A DNA stretch of 64,000 nt, from assembly GCF_003438075.1 (NCBI RefSeq), contig NZ_QSTA01000007.1, forward strand, positions 25,976 to 89,975. Direction: 5' to 3'. The notes beneath the pieces were generated by a model. It was not told where the DNA came from. It saw nothing but the letters and a program-made list of their open reading frames with translations, and searched no databases. The stretch comes from Eubacterium sp. OM08-24 (GTDB taxonomy: Bacteria; Bacillota; Clostridia; Oscillospirales; Acutalibacteraceae). Both the position numbers and the translations under genes were made by a program. Of this stretch, positions 1 through 8,888 are shown piece after piece. Each line of letters begins with the position of its first letter. Positions within the stretch are counted from its first letter, which is position 1.

Positions 1-316
1 ATTCTGTTGTTTCTTCGTAATACGGCTCTGTCGGTTCTTCGGTATATACAGGCTCCGTATATTTTTCTGTAACTTCTTCGGTATAATATTCTGTCGGCGG
101 CTCTGTGTAAGGCTCGGTTTCGGGATAGGTTTCAGGCTCGGTATATTGAGTTTCTGTATATTCTGGTTCTGTATAAACCTCGGTTTCCGATACATCTCCG
201 TCATCTATTCCGTCGCCGTCAATATCAACGGCATTTGTGCCGATTGCAGCCACAAACATAAACAATACCGCAAACAGCATACAGATTGCATATTTTGAAA
301 TTCTGTATTTTTTCAT
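1..316 (-). CDS. Secreted Thr/Glu/Pro-rich protein, N-terminal part only
   Basis: The start codon is at 316-314 with an AAGGAG ribosome binding site just upstream; the gene runs off the left edge of the window, so about 105 residues are visible. The first 28 or so residues form a signal peptide with a hydrophobic core. Next comes a short Asp-rich stretch (DIDGDGIDDGD) resembling a calcium-binding loop. The rest is a low-complexity series of TEP/YTE units such as YTEPEYTET and PETEPYTEPP. Such stretches usually act as extended linkers in secreted or wall-associated proteins of gut Clostridia. The functional domain, if any, lies outside the window, so no function is assigned. It reads away from the spoIIP end and is separated from it by about 80 bases. 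Confidence 0.75.
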   Translation of the reverse strand, partial: MKKYRISKYAICMLFAVLFMFVAAIGTNAVDIDGDGIDDGDVSETEVYTEPEYTETQYTEPETYPETEPYTEPPTEYYTEEVTEKYTEPVYTEEPTEPYYEETTE

Positions 317-393
317 TACATTACTCCTTGCGGATACATATATTCAAATTATACCAAAAGTCGCAATATATTGCAAGCTATTTTTACATTTAA

Positions 394-1485
394 TTATAAC
401 CCGTGTTTAAGAACCTCATAAAGCACATTGCCAAGCAGCTCTCCGCTGTACTCCGCCTCCTCTATTGTATTTGCGTCTGTTCCTATTTCTATAAGCAAAG
501 AACCGTCACAAATATATTCGTTATAAGCAAAATAGCCGAAATTGAGCGGTCTTGTCATTCCGGGGTACATCTCTTCGGCTTTGTTTTGAATTTTCAGTGC
601 AAAATTCAAGTTGTTTTCCCAATTCAAAAAATTCATTTCACCGTCTGTATCGCAGCCCGACAAAATCATAATTTGCGCCCCCTGCTTACCGTCATATGTA
701 AATACAGGCTTTACCTTTTGAGTTTCCGTACCGATTGCGTCACGGTGAATATCAATTATTACCTTAATATCCGTATTATTTTCCATAATGCTTTCGACCG
801 TCTGCGCACTTCTGTCATAAGAACCGCTGTATGTTGAGTCGTGCACCGTGGTATCGTGCATTGTCTTTATACCACGCTTGTTGAGCACATCGGTAATTGC
901 ATCTCCGACAGCCGTTACATTATAATCATTGTTCTGTGTGCGTGAGTAATAGCTTTCGTAAAAATAATCCACATCTTCATCCATATAACTTTCGCTTGTA
1001 TGGGTGTGGTAAATAAGCACCTGCGCCGAACCGTTTGAATCCACATCAAACGGCAGCTCACTGCTTAAGGCGGACTCAAAATCATAATCAAGTCCCGTAT
1101 TGTTTTTTACATATGCCGTACCGCATTTTACACCGTTTGCCCCAATATGCTCGGCAAGAATGTCATATACTTCTTCCCCACTATGGTCGCCGAAAGAATC
1201 GTAATATCCTGTTTTATCCTTTTCACCATTAAATTTTCTTGTAATCGTTACAGCCTTGGTTGTCGGCTGTGTTTCCTCCTGCTTTTTTGGCTCTGTCCGA
1301 TTTTCGTTTGTATTTGCAAGATTTGAAAGTTTATATGTACCGTCAGACAAGGTGAGCGCCGCAACAGCGAGAGCGGCAGGCTTATCACTTGCAAAACATT
1401 CGGGCAATCTTTTATAAATGCAGAAAACGGCAGTCAATACAAGAACTATTGACGCCGTTATTTTTAATGCTCCTAATCTTTTCAC
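394..1485 (-). CDS. spoIIP: Stage II sporulation protein P (cell-wall hydrolase)
   Basis: SpoIIP is a membrane-anchored amidase/endopeptidase. With SpoIID and SpoIIM it degrades septal peptidoglycan so that the mother cell can engulf the forespore. The 363-residue protein has one N-terminal membrane segment (about residues 8-24), a variable linker, and a C-terminal catalytic domain. Typical blocks are HTHTSE at 160-165, IDIHRDA at 244-250 and LIEIGTDANT at 331-340; the His and Glu residues are the expected zinc ligands and catalytic residues. The start is GTG, chosen because it follows a GGCGGTGA ribosome binding site. It lies 55 bases downstream of gpr on the same strand, the order known from Bacillus, so the two are probably co-transcribed. 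Confidence 0.93.
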   Translation of the reverse strand: MKRLGALKITASIVLVLTAVFCIYKRLPECFASDKPAALAVAALTLSDGTYKLSNLANTNENRTEPKKQEETQPTTKAVTITRKFNGEKDKTGYYDSFGDHSGEEVYDILAEHIGANGVKCGTAYVKNNTGLDYDFESALSSELPFDVDSNGSAQVLIYHTHTSESYMDEDVDYFYESYYSRTQNNDYNVTAVGDAITDVLNKRGIKTMHDTTVHDSTYSGSYDRSAQTVESIMENNTDIKVIIDIHRDAIGTETQKVKPVFTYDGKQGAQIMILSGCDTDGEMNFLNWENNLNFALKIQNKAEEMYPGMTRPLNFGYFAYNEYICDGSLLIEIGTDANTIEEAEYSGELLGNVLYEVLKHGL

Positions 1486-1540
1486 AAAATCACCGCCTTA
1501 TAAAAATATATGCCGATGATTTTAATGTATGACCAAATTG

Positions 1541-2416
1541 CTACATAAGAGATACAAGCTCCGATATATTAAATTCATTTTGCAAAGCACCGTTGAGTGC
1601 AAAAGAAATAAGTCTTGAGGCTCTTTCTGTAAGCAAATCAATTTCTCGTGGAATAACAACCATCTGCCTGCCCTGCGGAGTTATTCTGCGCCTTGCTCTG
1701 TGCGGATCGTTTCCGCTTAATAAATCTGATGCAAAGGTAGCGGCATCTACAACAGTCGGCACTCCTATTGCAATTACAGGCACTCCTATGGTGTCCTTGT
1801 TAATTTTTGTGCGGTGATTTCCCACACCTGCACCGGGTGAAATTCCCGTATCACTTATTTGCAGAGTACAGCCGAGCCTTTCAAGTCTGCGTGACGCAAG
1901 CGCATCTACTACCACAACGGCATTCGGCTTTATTCTTTTTACAATGCTTAAGATGTACTCGCCTGTTTCTATGCCCGTTTGTCCCGTTACTCCCGTTGCC
2001 ATAACCGCAACAGGTCTTAATCTGTCAAGTCCCGTACTCCTTGCAATCTCTCCCGAAATATGCCTTGTCGCAAGCACCCTTGCGCTCGTTTTCGGCCCGA
2101 GGGAATCGGGAGTAATCTCCGGGTTTCCGAGCCCCACCACAAGCACAAGTCCGTTGACAGGCAAAAGCCTGCGGATTTCTTTTCCTATTGTTATAAGCCT
2201 TTCATCGGTTTCCGTAAAATTATCAGTAAGTGACGGAAGTTCAATCGTAATGTATGTTCCCTCTTCCTTGCCGAGTTGCTGCTGAGCTTTTCGTGTTTTT
2301 ACCTCAAGTCTTGAAATGTCAAGTCCGTTTTCACTGTACTGCACAAAGTCAACGCCGCCCACATCTTCGCCTGCTATTTCTCTTGCCTCTACCGCAAGGT
2401 CTGTTCTCAGTTCCAT
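1541..2416 (-). CDS. gpr: Germination protease GPR (A25 family)
   Basis: GPR degrades the small acid-soluble proteins that coat spore DNA when a spore germinates. The 291-residue length is somewhat short for the family. The N-terminal TDLAVEA segment is the characteristic region that is trimmed when the zymogen matures. Further conserved blocks are VVGLGNPEITPDSLGP, TGIETGEYI, VVVDALASR and SPGAGVGNHR, all family hallmarks. The ATG follows AAAAGGGG with good spacing. It is the first gene of a gpr-spoIIP pair and diverges from the dockerin protease at 2551. With spoIIP it is the clearest evidence in the window that the organism makes endospores. Confidence 0.95.
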   Translation of the reverse strand: MELRTDLAVEAREIAGEDVGGVDFVQYSENGLDISRLEVKTRKAQQQLGKEEGTYITIELPSLTDNFTETDERLITIGKEIRRLLPVNGLVLVVGLGNPEITPDSLGPKTSARVLATRHISGEIARSTGLDRLRPVAVMATGVTGQTGIETGEYILSIVKRIKPNAVVVVDALASRRLERLGCTLQISDTGISPGAGVGNHRTKINKDTIGVPVIAIGVPTVVDAATFASDLLSGNDPHRARRRITPQGRQMVVIPREIDLLTERASRLISFALNGALQNEFNISELVSLM

Positions 2417-2550
2417 AAAGTCGCCCCTTTTATCTGAATACTGCTATTATCTTGTGTATAAACATTGCTTATATTCTTTACAAGAAAGAAAATCTTTGAT
2501 ATAATTATTTAATATAATTAAAATTTTAATAAAAGGTGTGATTGTAAAAA

Positions 2551-4179
2551 ATGAAAAAATCACCTGCAATAAAGGCGATAACAATTTCAATATCTGCATT
2601 TATGCTTTTTTCGGCAGTGGGCATTACGGCAAATGCCGCCGAAATTGACAGCAATACAAAATCACTTAAAAATTTTCAGATAAACACTTACAGCAATTCA
2701 GACGATACACAAGCCGACCTGCCGACTTCTTTCAGCTCGGTGGACTACAACATTGTAAATCCGCCAAAGGATCAGCGATACAACGATTGCTGGATTTACT
2801 CCTCGCTCTCTGCGCTTGAAACAAAACTTCTAAAAAGTGGTTTTACCGCAAATAATTTTTCAACAGAGCATATGAACCTATGGGCAACTACAAAAAGCAA
2901 CGGCAAGGGTTGGCTGAGGAGTATTACATCTGACGGCTATGCTTTTACCGCACTCGGATATTTAAGCTCGTGGCAGGGCGGAATTGAACAGAGCGACTTC
3001 GAAAGCTTTGCCGATGAATACAACCCCGACACCGACCTATCTTCTCTTGTTAATTACGGAGCAACGGCTATAAAGTATCTTGATAATTGCTCACGAGAAG
3101 AAATAAAGCAGGAGATTATGGACAACGGCTCAATTTATGCCGCATATTCGCATAGTACATTTTACGAAAACAGCGACAGAACCGCTTATTTTTGCCCGAA
3201 AGGCTCGCCAAAAGCTACGGGGCACGCAATAGCTATTGTCGGCTGGGACGATGATTTTGCAAAGGAGAATTTTAAAACCGCCAACGGTATTCTTCCCGAA
3301 AATAACGGCGCATGGCTCGTAAAAAACAGCTGGGGCAACTACAACAGCTTAAACGGCTATTTTTGGATGTCGTATGAAGACGCCTACCTTTTCAGCAGTA
3401 CATTCAGATATAACTATGCCATTGAAGATGTAACACCGATTACCGATGATATAAAGCTGATGCAAAATGAAATTTACGGTGCTACCTACGAATTTAATTA
3501 CATTGACTATGACAGCGTTACTTATCTTAATCTTTTTAATTTTTCAGAGGGATACAACAAGCTCGATTCGGTAATGTTTGAAAGCACTGCCAAAAATTCG
3601 GATTACGAAATTTATTATGTTCCTGCCGAAAATAAAACTCCCGTAAGCGATGAATCCAAATGGACATTGCTAAGCACAGGTACAGTTCCTTACAGCGGCT
3701 ACTTAAATATTGACACAAACGATTTTGATTTGCCTGTTACATACGGTGCGATTGCCGTAAAAATCAGTAAAAATGAGGCAAGCGACAAAAACACTATCGG
3801 CGTTGGCGAATGGCTGAATAAATCGAACGGACAATTTGCCTTTATAAATGAAACCAAAAAAGGCGAAAGCTATATTTATAAAGACGGAAAAATGATTGAT
3901 ATTCTCGATTGGTACAAAGCCGAGCGAGATGATGACCTCGGCGGTACTTTTGTTATAAAAGCAATTACAAATAAAACCGAGCTTGCTGTAACTATGCTCG
4001 GAGATATTGATTTAAACAATAAACTTGATGTACTCGATGTTACGGATTTACAAATGGCAATTTCGGGTGGTTCAAATCTTACGGCTGTTCAAAAGCTGAA
4101 TGCCGATACCGACCAAAATAATGAAATAAATGTAAATGATGTAACCCAACTTCAAATTATGATTTCCGATAAAAACTAA
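2551..4179 (+). CDS. Secreted C1A (papain-family) cysteine protease with C-terminal dockerin
   Basis: The 542-residue protein begins with a signal peptide (about 1-29, ending ANAA). A papain-fold domain follows, with catalytic Cys80 in NDCWIYSSL, His225 in TGHAIAIVGW and Asn259 in WLVKNSWG. The middle third (about 300-460) matches the position and composition of the lectin-like domain often found in these bacterial C1 proteases; this part is inferred. The last 60 residues form a type I dockerin with two calcium loops, DIDLNNKLDVLDVTDLQ and DTDQNNEINVNDVTQLQ. The enzyme should therefore dock onto a cohesin-bearing scaffoldin outside the cell. A strong bidirectional hairpin follows the stop. 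Proteases are unusual cargo for cellulosome or amylosome systems, which mostly carry glycosidases. Confidence 0.9.
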   Translation: MKKSPAIKAITISISAFMLFSAVGITANAAEIDSNTKSLKNFQINTYSNSDDTQADLPTSFSSVDYNIVNPPKDQRYNDCWIYSSLSALETKLLKSGFTANNFSTEHMNLWATTKSNGKGWLRSITSDGYAFTALGYLSSWQGGIEQSDFESFADEYNPDTDLSSLVNYGATAIKYLDNCSREEIKQEIMDNGSIYAAYSHSTFYENSDRTAYFCPKGSPKATGHAIAIVGWDDDFAKENFKTANGILPENNGAWLVKNSWGNYNSLNGYFWMSYEDAYLFSSTFRYNYAIEDVTPITDDIKLMQNEIYGATYEFNYIDYDSVTYLNLFNFSEGYNKLDSVMFESTAKNSDYEIYYVPAENKTPVSDESKWTLLSTGTVPYSGYLNIDTNDFDLPVTYGAIAVKISKNEASDKNTIGVGEWLNKSNGQFAFINETKKGESYIYKDGKMIDILDWYKAERDDDLGGTFVIKAITNKTELAVTMLGDIDLNNKLDVLDVTDLQMAISGGSNLTAVQKLNADTDQNNEINVNDVTQLQIMISDKN

Positions 4180-4187
4180 ACAAAAGC

Positions 4188-4227
4188 AAAAATCACAACT
4201 GCTCAGCCGAACAGTTGTGATTTTATT
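4188..4227. terminator. Bidirectional rho-independent terminator
   Basis: A perfect 11-bp inverted repeat (AATCACAACTG / CAGTTGTGATT) lies between convergent genes. It has an A-run on the left and TTTTATTTTA on the right, so it can terminate both the dockerin protease (+) and the beta-helix lipoprotein gene (-). Confidence 0.85.
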
Positions 4228-6042
4228 TTATCTCATTTGAGGAGGATCGGACATATCCGAGTCATTCGGTCTTTCCATTCCGTTCATATCTCTGCCACCC
4301 ATACCGTTAGGGCCGCCCATTCCGCCTGAGCCATAAATAAGTGAAGTCATTTCAACCTCTGTTGAATACTCTCCTGCGGTTACTGTATAGGTCTGTCCCG
4401 TTGTAATTTGCGGACAGCTGATTACTACGCAAGCATATGTTTTGGTAGGAGTGAAAGATACCAAAACTTCTCCACTGCTGTTTTTAAGTGTAATTTCTCC
4501 GCTTGAGTTTGCATTGACAAACATTGAACCCTGCGTTGAGTTTTCGCCGAAATTCTGCGCCATCTGAGTTGAACCTGCCGCAACGAATATACCGCCTGTA
4601 ATTGTTGCCTCGCCGTCATAATCAAGTGCGCCGTCCGCTCCGCTTGTAGGGCCTGAAACATAGGTTTCTCCGCCTGTAACAGTGAGTGAACCATTAGAAT
4701 CCACTCCGTCACCGTCTGCTTCTATTGTAATTTTACCGCCCGATATGGTAATAGATGCATTTGATGAGCTGAAATTATCTCGATCAAAACCACCGCCAAA
4801 ACCGCTTTCATCTTTTCCGCCTGCGGCATTTATTCCGTCATCACTTGCTTTCAAGGTAATTGTGCCGCCCGAAATTTCAACCTCTGTTCCCTCTATGCCC
4901 TCATAGCTTTCGGTAATATTTACAGTGCCTCCGCTTATGCTTGTTTTGCTGTCTGCGTGAATACCGTCATCTCCGCTTGAAATTGTAAATGTGCCGTTTG
5001 TAACGGTAACATTTGTGTTTGAATGTAAAGCGTCGTCCTCGCAGTTCAGATTAAATGTACCGCCGCTGATTGTGAGATCTCCTACGGCTTTTATGCCTTT
5101 CACACTTGCGGAATCCGTTGCGCTTGAGGAGCTTGAACCACTGCTTGAAGTGATATTAAATGTACCGTTTTCAATTTGAGCGGTAGTGCCTGCGTCTATA
5201 CCGTCACCCTTGCAATTAACGGTAAAATTGCCGTCTGCAATATACACAAAGCCTTTTGAGGTATCGTCTGTATTCTCTGCGTGAAGTCCGTCTTTGTCTG
5301 AGGTAAGGTTGTAAGTGCCGCTCGCAATTCTTATGCTGTCTTGACCGCTTAATGCGTGGCTTGCCGCTGTAACTGTATATTCTCCGCTTGTGAGCTTTAA
5401 ATCGTCCTTAGAAACAATGCCATGACCTTTTTCGGACGAAACCGTCAGCTTGCCCTCACCGTTTAGAGTTATGTCATCTTTAGAAAATACCGCCGCATCT
5501 ACATTATTATCGTCTGTCTGAACATACTCCCCTGTTGAGGCAAGTGTATTTTCGGAATCTTTCGCCGTTGTTACAAATACTTTATCCGCCTGCTTTACAT
5601 ACAATGCGGCGCTTGATTTGCAAGTAATCGAGGCATTTTTGAGTACAATTTGAATTTTGGTTTTGCTGTCTGCGTCCACAATAATCTGTCCGTCTGCTGT
5701 TGTACCTGTTATTATGTATGTACCCTCGTCCTTGAGCGTAGCCTTACTTCCGCTTACCGTTACACTGTCTGAACTTGCGGTTGCGCCCGATGACGAAAAA
5801 GCAACCGTAACCGCCGAGCTTTCATCATAGCCAACCTCTTTGTCACGGTCGGTGAACATATCGCTGTCAAGAGATTCATCCGAAGCGATTGAAGCCGTAG
5901 AAACACTGTCTTTTGTAACAGTTGAAGAATTTGTCGAGGATGTTTTTTCATCTGTATTTGCGCAGCCTGTTACACTTACGGATATAATAAGTGCCGCAAG
6001 CAATGCTGCAAATTTCCCTTTGCTTTTTAAATTAAAGCTCAT
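4228..6042 (-). CDS. Cthe_2159-like beta-helix carbohydrate-binding lipoprotein
   Basis: This 604-residue protein begins with a lipoprotein signal ending in the lipobox VTGC (Cys at about residue 27). A Ser/Thr-rich linker follows, then a long series of beta-strand repeats of the type G(T/E)(Y/F)xxxSxxDGIxA. Examples are SGDDGIHADSKTSISGG and ASDDGINAAGG. The repeated DGI/DAL/DGV-Asp motifs are typical of the DUF4353/Cthe_2159 right-handed parallel beta-helix, whose founding member binds calcium, cellulose and pectate. The C-terminus is Gly/Met-rich (GGMGGPNGMGG). It is the last gene of an operon with DUF4956 and VTC-domain genes; its ATG overlaps the DUF4956 stop by 11 bases, with AGGAG upstream. 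It is probably exposed on the cell surface; the true ligand is unknown. Confidence 0.85.
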   Translation of the reverse strand: MSFNLKSKGKFAALLAALIISVSVTGCANTDEKTSSTNSSTVTKDSVSTASIASDESLDSDMFTDRDKEVGYDESSAVTVAFSSSGATASSDSVTVSGSKATLKDEGTYIITGTTADGQIIVDADSKTKIQIVLKNASITCKSSAALYVKQADKVFVTTAKDSENTLASTGEYVQTDDNNVDAAVFSKDDITLNGEGKLTVSSEKGHGIVSKDDLKLTSGEYTVTAASHALSGQDSIRIASGTYNLTSDKDGLHAENTDDTSKGFVYIADGNFTVNCKGDGIDAGTTAQIENGTFNITSSSGSSSSSATDSASVKGIKAVGDLTISGGTFNLNCEDDALHSNTNVTVTNGTFTISSGDDGIHADSKTSISGGTVNITESYEGIEGTEVEISGGTITLKASDDGINAAGGKDESGFGGGFDRDNFSSSNASITISGGKITIEADGDGVDSNGSLTVTGGETYVSGPTSGADGALDYDGEATITGGIFVAAGSTQMAQNFGENSTQGSMFVNANSSGEITLKNSSGEVLVSFTPTKTYACVVISCPQITTGQTYTVTAGEYSTEVEMTSLIYGSGGMGGPNGMGGRDMNGMERPNDSDMSDPPQMR

Positions 6043-6724
6043 TATTAGTTATCTCCTGTCTTGCCATACTGATTTCAAGATTGCCGTTTCTGCATCTTAA
6101 ATCGTCAATAAAATCTTTTTCTTCTGTCGAGTTTTTAAGAGTTACATTATATGTCAGCTTAAACAAACTGCCCATATTAGCTGTTTTTACCGACACAACC
6201 TCTGACTTCTGAGTATATTTTTCAAAGAGGTCGTCAAAAGCACCTGTATAGTTGAGATCCTCGGGAATGGTTATTCTTAATATTCTGTCCTGCTCAAGCC
6301 TTTTGTCTGCACCGATATTTATTTTATTAAGCACAAACATTGCTAATCCTAAAATCAAGGCGAATAAAACGGCATATCCGAGGTAACCCATTCCGCAAAT
6401 AAGACCTGCGCCCATTGCAAGGAAAATTGTGCCGATTTCCTTAGCCGTACCGGGTACAGAGCGGAAACGCACAAGGCTGAATGCACCTGCAACCGCTACA
6501 CCTGCACCCACATTTCCGTTTACCATCATTATTACTACGCACACAACCGCCGGCAACAATGCAAGGGTTACAACAAAACTCTTAGTGTACTTTGTTTTAT
6601 ACGAATAAACAACCGCAAGAAAGATACCAATTACAAGCGCAACCGCAATGCAAAGTAAAAACTGCGGAACTGCTATTGATTCGGTTGTTGTACTGAAAAT
6701 TCCTGAAAATAATGTATTAAGCAT
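6032..6724 (-). CDS. DUF4956 multi-pass membrane protein
   Basis: The 230-residue protein has at least four hydrophobic segments in its first 150 residues, including a glycine-rich block GAFSLVRFRSVPGTAKEIG that is characteristic of DUF4956. A soluble C-terminal domain follows, with beta-strand-like repeats. The longer reading frame upstream is rejected because the ATG at 6724 has a perfect CGGAGGT site seven bases away. The start overlaps the end of the VTC-domain gene by 8 bases (ATGCTTAA), suggesting translational coupling. The family has no established biochemical role; it recurs next to VTC-domain, CotH and Cthe_2159-like genes, so a role in building or modifying a surface structure is plausible but inferred. 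Confidence 0.85.
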   Translation of the reverse strand: MLNTLFSGIFSTTTESIAVPQFLLCIAVALVIGIFLAVVYSYKTKYTKSFVVTLALLPAVVCVVIMMVNGNVGAGVAVAGAFSLVRFRSVPGTAKEIGTIFLAMGAGLICGMGYLGYAVLFALILGLAMFVLNKINIGADKRLEQDRILRITIPEDLNYTGAFDDLFEKYTQKSEVVSVKTANMGSLFKLTYNVTLKNSTEEKDFIDDLRCRNGNLEISMARQEITNNEL

Positions 6725-7433
6725 ATTTTTTACCTCCGTTTGCTTTTTCGTGCATAATTGCAAGATAAGCATTGCCATATTTTGAAAAAGATGTTTTATA
6801 GATTTTGTTTTCACTTAAAATTTTTGTCATCCACATAGGAACAGCCGTACCCGTTTTTATTTCCATAAGTGAATAATCCTTCTGCAATATAGGCGTACCG
6901 TAAATGCCTTTGCAAAGCGACAAATCATAATCACGCCAAAGAATATTGTTATCAAAGGTTACTCTGAAATCATAATCATTTTTTGAATAAAAAGCCTCTT
7001 GATTGTAAAAAATCACAACCTGCGGAGCAATCCCATTGTAGTGTTCAAGAAAATAATCAACTTCACGCAAAATCTGACTGTCTGCCATATGCTCGCCACT
7101 GCATAGATAACGCATACTTTCACTTTCTGTCATTTCTGTTCTGCGTTTATAAACAACCCTTTTGTATTTTTTCTTGATTTCTATAAATGTTGTGCTGTCG
7201 TGCTTGGCAACGCCGTAGCTCCTCAGCCTGAGCTTTTCTTTGTAAAGCGGATGCTCAAGCGAGCGCCTTATAAGCAAAAAATCGGGTGTATCAAAATAAA
7301 TGTTGCAAATTGTGCTTTTGCCGTACTTATCGGCATACATATATTTCTGCATTTCCTGCATAATCATTTCTTTTTGCTCGTTTGTCACAAGGTACTTTAT
7401 TTCATAGCGCTTAAATACGCTTTGATAACTCAT
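6717..7433 (-). CDS. VTC-domain (polyphosphate-polymerase-like) protein
   Basis: The 238 residues match the tunnel-shaped VTC/CYTH-like catalytic domain. Visible blocks are RYEIKYLVT at the N-terminus, YFDTPDFLLIRRSLEHP, KEKLRLRSYG, FIEIKKKYKRVVYKRR and a late LMEIKTG. The conserved Lys/Arg and Glu residues line the triphosphate tunnel in yeast Vtc4, which makes polyphosphate from ATP. In bacteria this form lacks the SPX domain and membrane anchor, and polyphosphate synthesis has not been shown for most members. It is the first gene of a tightly overlapping three-gene operon; the ATG follows AAAGGGG. Its co-operonic membrane partner DUF4956 could replace the missing Vtc membrane part, but that is speculation. 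Confidence 0.85.
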   Translation of the reverse strand: MSYQSVFKRYEIKYLVTNEQKEMIMQEMQKYMYADKYGKSTICNIYFDTPDFLLIRRSLEHPLYKEKLRLRSYGVAKHDSTTFIEIKKKYKRVVYKRRTEMTESESMRYLCSGEHMADSQILREVDYFLEHYNGIAPQVVIFYNQEAFYSKNDYDFRVTFDNNILWRDYDLSLCKGIYGTPILQKDYSLMEIKTGTAVPMWMTKILSENKIYKTSFSKYGNAYLAIMHEKANGGKKYA

Positions 7434-7527
7434 ATTTATTCCCCTTTCGTTTTGATGAGTATATTGTACCTGAGCAACTTTAAATGAAATTAAAATTTTA
7501 CTTAAAATTTACCTTAAATTTAAAATA

Positions 7528-7607
7528 AAAAGAGAGGAATAGTTAGGACGGACTAACTATTCCTCTTTAAATTAGCAAACACCAAGTGCCGTTAGTGTTT
7601 GCTAACT
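7528..7607 (-). terminator. Two tandem strong hairpins between two minus-strand operons
   Basis: Read on the minus strand, an 11-bp perfect stem (7572-7582 with 7595-7605, 12-base loop) comes first. A 14-bp perfect stem (7533-7546 with 7553-7566, 6-base loop) follows and runs directly into CTCTTTTTATTTT. The second is a textbook terminator for the nucleotidyltransferase operon. The first lacks its own U-tract and is about 5 bases away, so it may be an RNA-end protecting structure or an operator. Confidence 0.8.
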
Positions 7608-7663
7608 TATTTGATATTGTATCAATAAATACATTATTTGTCAATTAAAACATAAATAAAATT

Positions 7664-8878
7664 TTATTTAACATCAAAACCCACTTCTTTTTGAATATAA
7701 GTAAAATAACTTACATCATCATCAGTATAAGAAGTTCTGTTGTTAAAACCTTTTTTTATATTAATATTTCTGTCAATAAAAATTCTTCTGCACCACATAC
7801 ATACCCATGAATACGGCAATAAAATCGGCATTTTCTCCACAAAAGAATAATTATTTGCCATATATGTTTTATTCGGAAAAAGCGATGAAATAAAATTAAC
7901 AAATCTTGATTTTTTTCTGCCTGTTTCCGTATTAACTCTTCGTCTTTCCATTTCGGACATAACCGCAACATCTAATCTGCCGAGAGTCATACTTAATAAA
8001 ATATACTCTTCAACATCGTCAAAATCTTTAACTTCACTGCCTTTTGAAAACCATTTCAGTGAAATATCACGCAGTTTTTTCTCAAAAATCTGTATTCCGC
8101 ATTGCTTAAAACAATCGTCAAGATATGCCCAATCGAGTTTGTCGGCATATTTTTTATAAAAAACATACTCATCCGCAATCATTCGGATTCCTATTCCGCC
8201 CTCGGAAAAGTGCTTGGCAGAGTGAAGCAACATATAGATATAGTAATCTTCAAGCGACATTTCCTTAGAGAATGAATAACCGTCACGCACCTTGGCTCTT
8301 TCAAGCTGATTTTCAAAAAAAGCATAGTTCTTATTGTTTTTTTTTAAAAGTGAACAATGCATTTCAATATACATAAACGGCTGTTTTGTAAAATGGTATT
8401 GCTGTGAATCGTTTTTCAAAAATTTATAACCGTTTTTATTGAATAAAACCTTTATTTTTTCAATATCTTTTATTTCAAATAAAACATCATAATCAGCAAT
8501 CGAGCGGTCAAACGGATTTGGATAATCGTTTTTAAGAAAATAACCTTTCATCGGCAGGTTATAAATCTGCTCTTTGTCAAAGCATTTCAGCAAACTTTCA
8601 ATTTCATATTTCATCATCGTATCGACATAAATCCAGTGATTAAGATCCTTTTTTGCGTAAGACAGCAGTTCAGCAGAAACGCTGAATTTTTTAGAAAGCA
8701 TAATAATTGCCTCATCAAAAATTGCATCCATTCTGGTATCATTAGAAATCCGCCTTATGTGGTCAAGATTACAATTTTCATACGGCAGCTGCGGTTCTGT
8801 TCCGTTTAAAACACTTGATACAAGCGATAAATAATATGCATATTCTTTTTTTTGAGCATCATTAAGATGTTTTTTCAT
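7664..8878 (-). CDS. NTP_transf_5-type nucleotidyltransferase family protein
   Basis: The 404-residue protein has the architecture of the uncharacterised nucleotidyltransferase family PF14907. A helical N-terminus precedes the core block LPMKGYFLKNDYPNPFDRSI, then ADYDVLFE, whose two Asp residues are the expected metal ligands. An EMHCSLLKK strand and a helical C-terminus (HSAKHFSEGGIGIRM) follow. Members are often encoded with PqqD-type recognition proteins and RiPP or surface-peptide clusters, where a related enzyme modifies a lasso peptide. It is the last gene of a three-gene operon, 10 bases after the S26-type peptidase gene. The substrate cannot be told from the sequence. Confidence 0.8.
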   Translation of the reverse strand: MKKHLNDAQKKEYAYYLSLVSSVLNGTEPQLPYENCNLDHIRRISNDTRMDAIFDEAIIMLSKKFSVSAELLSYAKKDLNHWIYVDTMMKYEIESLLKCFDKEQIYNLPMKGYFLKNDYPNPFDRSIADYDVLFEIKDIEKIKVLFNKNGYKFLKNDSQQYHFTKQPFMYIEMHCSLLKKNNKNYAFFENQLERAKVRDGYSFSKEMSLEDYYIYMLLHSAKHFSEGGIGIRMIADEYVFYKKYADKLDWAYLDDCFKQCGIQIFEKKLRDISLKWFSKGSEVKDFDDVEEYILLSMTLGRLDVAVMSEMERRRVNTETGRKKSRFVNFISSLFPNKTYMANNYSFVEKMPILLPYSWVCMWCRRIFIDRNINIKKGFNNRTSYTDDDVSYFTYIQKEVGFDVK

Positions 8879-8888
8879 TATACAAAAA

